NCBI GenBank assembly: GCA_017644185.1
Contig: JAEPMA010000010.1
Location: forward strand, 1 to 64,000
Direction of reading: 5' to 3'
Length of the DNA stretch: 64,000 bases
DNA from: Rhodospirillales bacterium
GTDB taxonomy: Bacteria; Pseudomonadota; Alphaproteobacteria; Rhodospirillales; Casp-alpha2
Shown in pieces: positions 62,767-64,000 of the stretch (the stretch's first letter is position 1; each line of letters opens with the position of its first letter). The notes under the pieces are model-generated. The model had not been told where the DNA came from. It searched no databases and saw only the letters and a list, made by a program, of their open reading frames with translations. The position numbers and the translations under genes were made by a program.

Positions 62767-63777
62767 ATGAATAAACAGGAACTTTTTGAAACCGCCGTCG
62801 CGATGGTAGCTGACAACAAAGGGTTGCTGGCCGCAGATGAAAGCACCGGCACCATGGGCAAACGGTTGGATTCCATCGGCGTCGAAAACGTCGAGGAAAA
62901 GCGCCGCGACTATCGTGAGATGATGTTCCGCTCCGATGGGATCGGTAGCTATATCTCCGGCGTGATCCTTTATGATGAGACGATCCGCCAGTCGGCCGCC
63001 GACGGCACGACGCTGGTCAAAATTTTGCAGGACGCGGGCGTTATTCCGGGCATCAAGGTCGATGCCGGTGCGAAGGAACTGCCGGGCCGCCCCGCCGAGA
63101 AGATCACCGAAGGGCTGGACGGGCTGCCGAAGCGGGTCGCCGAGTACTACGACCTTGGTGCGCGTTTCGCCAAGTGGCGTGCAGTGATCGATATCGCTGA
63201 TGGCATTCCGAGCCGCTATGCCATTCATACCAATGCACACGCGCTCGCCCGCTATGCGAAGATTTGCCAGGAAGGCGGACTCTGCCCGATCGTCGAGCCA
63301 GAAGTCCTGATGGATGGCGCGCACGACATCGACCGTTGCCAGGAAGTCACCGAAGAGGTTCTGGACGCCGTGTACAACGAACTGCACCTCCAGGAAGTCT
63401 ATCTTGAAGGCACGATCCTGAAGCCGAACATGGTCATCGCAGGCAAGAAATGTGCGACCCAGGCATCCCCCGAAGAGGTGGCCGCGAAAACCGTCGAGAC
63501 GCTGCTGCGCAAGGTCCCGGCGGCGGTGCCGGGGATCATGTTCCTGTCGGGTGGTCAGTCGGAAGAGGACGCGACGCTGCACCTGGACCTGATGAATGCA
63601 TCTGGCGCGAACTTGCCTTGGCAACTCAGCTTCTCGTATGGGCGTGCCCTGCAGCAGAGCGCATTGCAGGCCTGGAAGGGCGACAACGCTAACAACTCGG
63701 CTGCCCAGCAAGCGTTCATCGAACGCGCGAGCGCTAACAGCCGCGCCTGTGCCGGCACGTACTCGAAAGCAGCCTGA
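62767..63777 (+). CDS. Class I fructose-bisphosphate aldolase
   Basis: The gene encodes 336 residues from ATG 62767, which has GGAGGGA nine bases upstream; an in-frame ATG at 62749 lies before the ribosome binding site. Schiff-base-type aldolase: GLLAADESTGTMGKRL at the N terminus, the catalytic lysine in LEGTILKPNMVIAG, and MFLSGGQSEEDATLHLDLMN. It cleaves fructose 1,6-bisphosphate to two triose phosphates. The metal-independent class I form is less common in bacteria than class II. The C terminus lacks the Tyr of vertebrate enzymes (ends SKAA). Confidence 0.95.
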   Translation: MNKQELFETAVAMVADNKGLLAADESTGTMGKRLDSIGVENVEEKRRDYREMMFRSDGIGSYISGVILYDETIRQSAADGTTLVKILQDAGVIPGIKVDAGAKELPGRPAEKITEGLDGLPKRVAEYYDLGARFAKWRAVIDIADGIPSRYAIHTNAHALARYAKICQEGGLCPIVEPEVLMDGAHDIDRCQEVTEEVLDAVYNELHLQEVYLEGTILKPNMVIAGKKCATQASPEEVAAKTVETLLRKVPAAVPGIMFLSGGQSEEDATLHLDLMNASGANLPWQLSFSYGRALQQSALQAWKGDNANNSAAQQAFIERASANSRACAGTYSKAA

Positions 63778-63789
63778 TCGGAGCCTTTG

Positions 63790-64000
63790 ATGGTCAAAAT
63801 CGCCCCCTCGATCCTGTCTGCGGATTTTGCTCGTTTCGGTGAGGAAATCCGCGCTATCGACGAAGCAGGGTGCGATTACGTGCACGTGGATGTCATGGAT
63901 GGGCATTTCGTCCCAAACATGACGTTCGGTGCGCCGATTATCGAGAAGCTGCGGCCTCATACGAAAAAGCCGTTCGACGTCCACCTGATGATCGATCCGG
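63790..64000 (+). CDS. rpe: Ribulose-phosphate 3-epimerase, N-terminal part (3' partial)
   Basis: The frame runs off the window after 70 codons. [20 protein letters not shown] and [16 protein letters not shown] are diagnostic of Rpe; the metal-binding His and Asp of HVDVMDG are present. It interconverts ribulose 5-phosphate and xylulose 5-phosphate. GGAG lies before ATG 63790, 12 bases after the aldolase stop, so tkt, aldolase and rpe are one operon. Confidence 0.96.
   Translation, partial: MVKIAPSILSADFARFGEEIRAIDEAGCDYVHVDVMDGHFVPNMTFGAPIIEKLRPHTKKPFDVHLMIDP

Noticed and set aside
62521-63984. Long minus-strand open frame (487 codons) opposite tkt, the aldolase and rpe
   Set aside because: It is antisense to three unmistakable genes, has no family motif and has the skewed composition of a GC-rich shadow frame.

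Overview
The window is a contiguous stretch of alphaproteobacterial chromosome, most likely from a free-living, probably marine member of the Rhodospirillales. The evidence is the high-GC coding style, the protein-L-isoaspartate methyltransferase / tolC / popZ (DUF2497) / valS gene order, the alphaproteobacteria-centred families DUF2336, DUF1134 (EipA-like) and PAS_5, and a CHASE2 cyclase. The species assignment is inference only. No prophage, CRISPR array, intact insertion sequence or rRNA was seen. There are three tRNAs (Asn, Cys, His).

Layout. 1-2.6 kb: the groEL 3' end, an S-adenosylmethionine hydrolase of the DUF62 family and a metallo-beta-lactamase-fold hydrolase. 2.6-10.7 kb: a MotB/MotA-like stator pair and a type I secretion ABC/HlyD pair on the minus strand, divergent from a CHASE2 adenylate cyclase. 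10.7-14.8 kb: an ADP-forming acyl-CoA synthetase/GNAT fusion, a secreted HExxH protein and a PAS_5 protein. 14.8-15 kb: tRNA-Asn and tRNA-Cys. 15.3-22.6 kb: pcm-like, tolC, popZ, valS, an MscS channel and a small membrane protein. 22.6-30.5 kb: PLP enzymes, a MAPEG/HxlR divergon, ilvD with a TauD-type dioxygenase, a PadR-like regulator, a class III aminotransferase and a tandem universal stress protein. 30.5-37 kb: peptide-type ABC transporter parts, HutF and an MFS carrier. 37-41.6 kb: a tightly packed operon (crotonase, BKACE, CoA-binding, GNAT, MetY) divergent from a hotdog thioesterase. 41.7-44 kb: rplM-rpsI and a two-gene YeeE/YedE sulfur transporter with an elaborate promoter. 44-51.4 kb: acyl-CoA ligase, two alpha/beta hydrolases, argC, an aminotransferase and a ThDP enzyme. 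51.5-55.7 kb: tRNA-His, then a three-gene coupled operon of lysine 2,3-aminomutase, an ATP-grasp ligase and an ATP-grasp/GNAT fusion. 55.7-60 kb: PAS_5, DUF1134, DUF2336, an aldo/keto reductase, BolA and a coiled-coil membrane protein. 60.07-60.74 kb: gene-poor. 60.7-64 kb: transketolase, class I fructose-bisphosphate aldolase and the start of rpe, a pentose-phosphate/Calvin-type carbon module.

The best candidate for an undescribed system is the kamA / ATP-grasp / ATP-grasp-GNAT operon at 51737-55673. Its residues predict genuine lysine 2,3-aminomutase activity, and the partners predict ligation and acylation of a beta-amino acid. The result could be a beta-lysine-containing acylated dipeptide, perhaps a compatible solute. 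Second is the regulatory architecture in front of the sulfur transporter (42759-42816). An FNR-type box lies exactly 41.5 bp from a predicted start site, and a perfect ATATTC-N8-GAATAT dyad covers the -10. This suggests combined oxygen and persulfide control. Third is the 1.8-10.7 kb neighbourhood, where a cyclase, a possible phosphodiesterase, a stator and a type I exporter may form a surface-attachment or motility module. All functional assignments come from reading motifs by eye; no searches were run.
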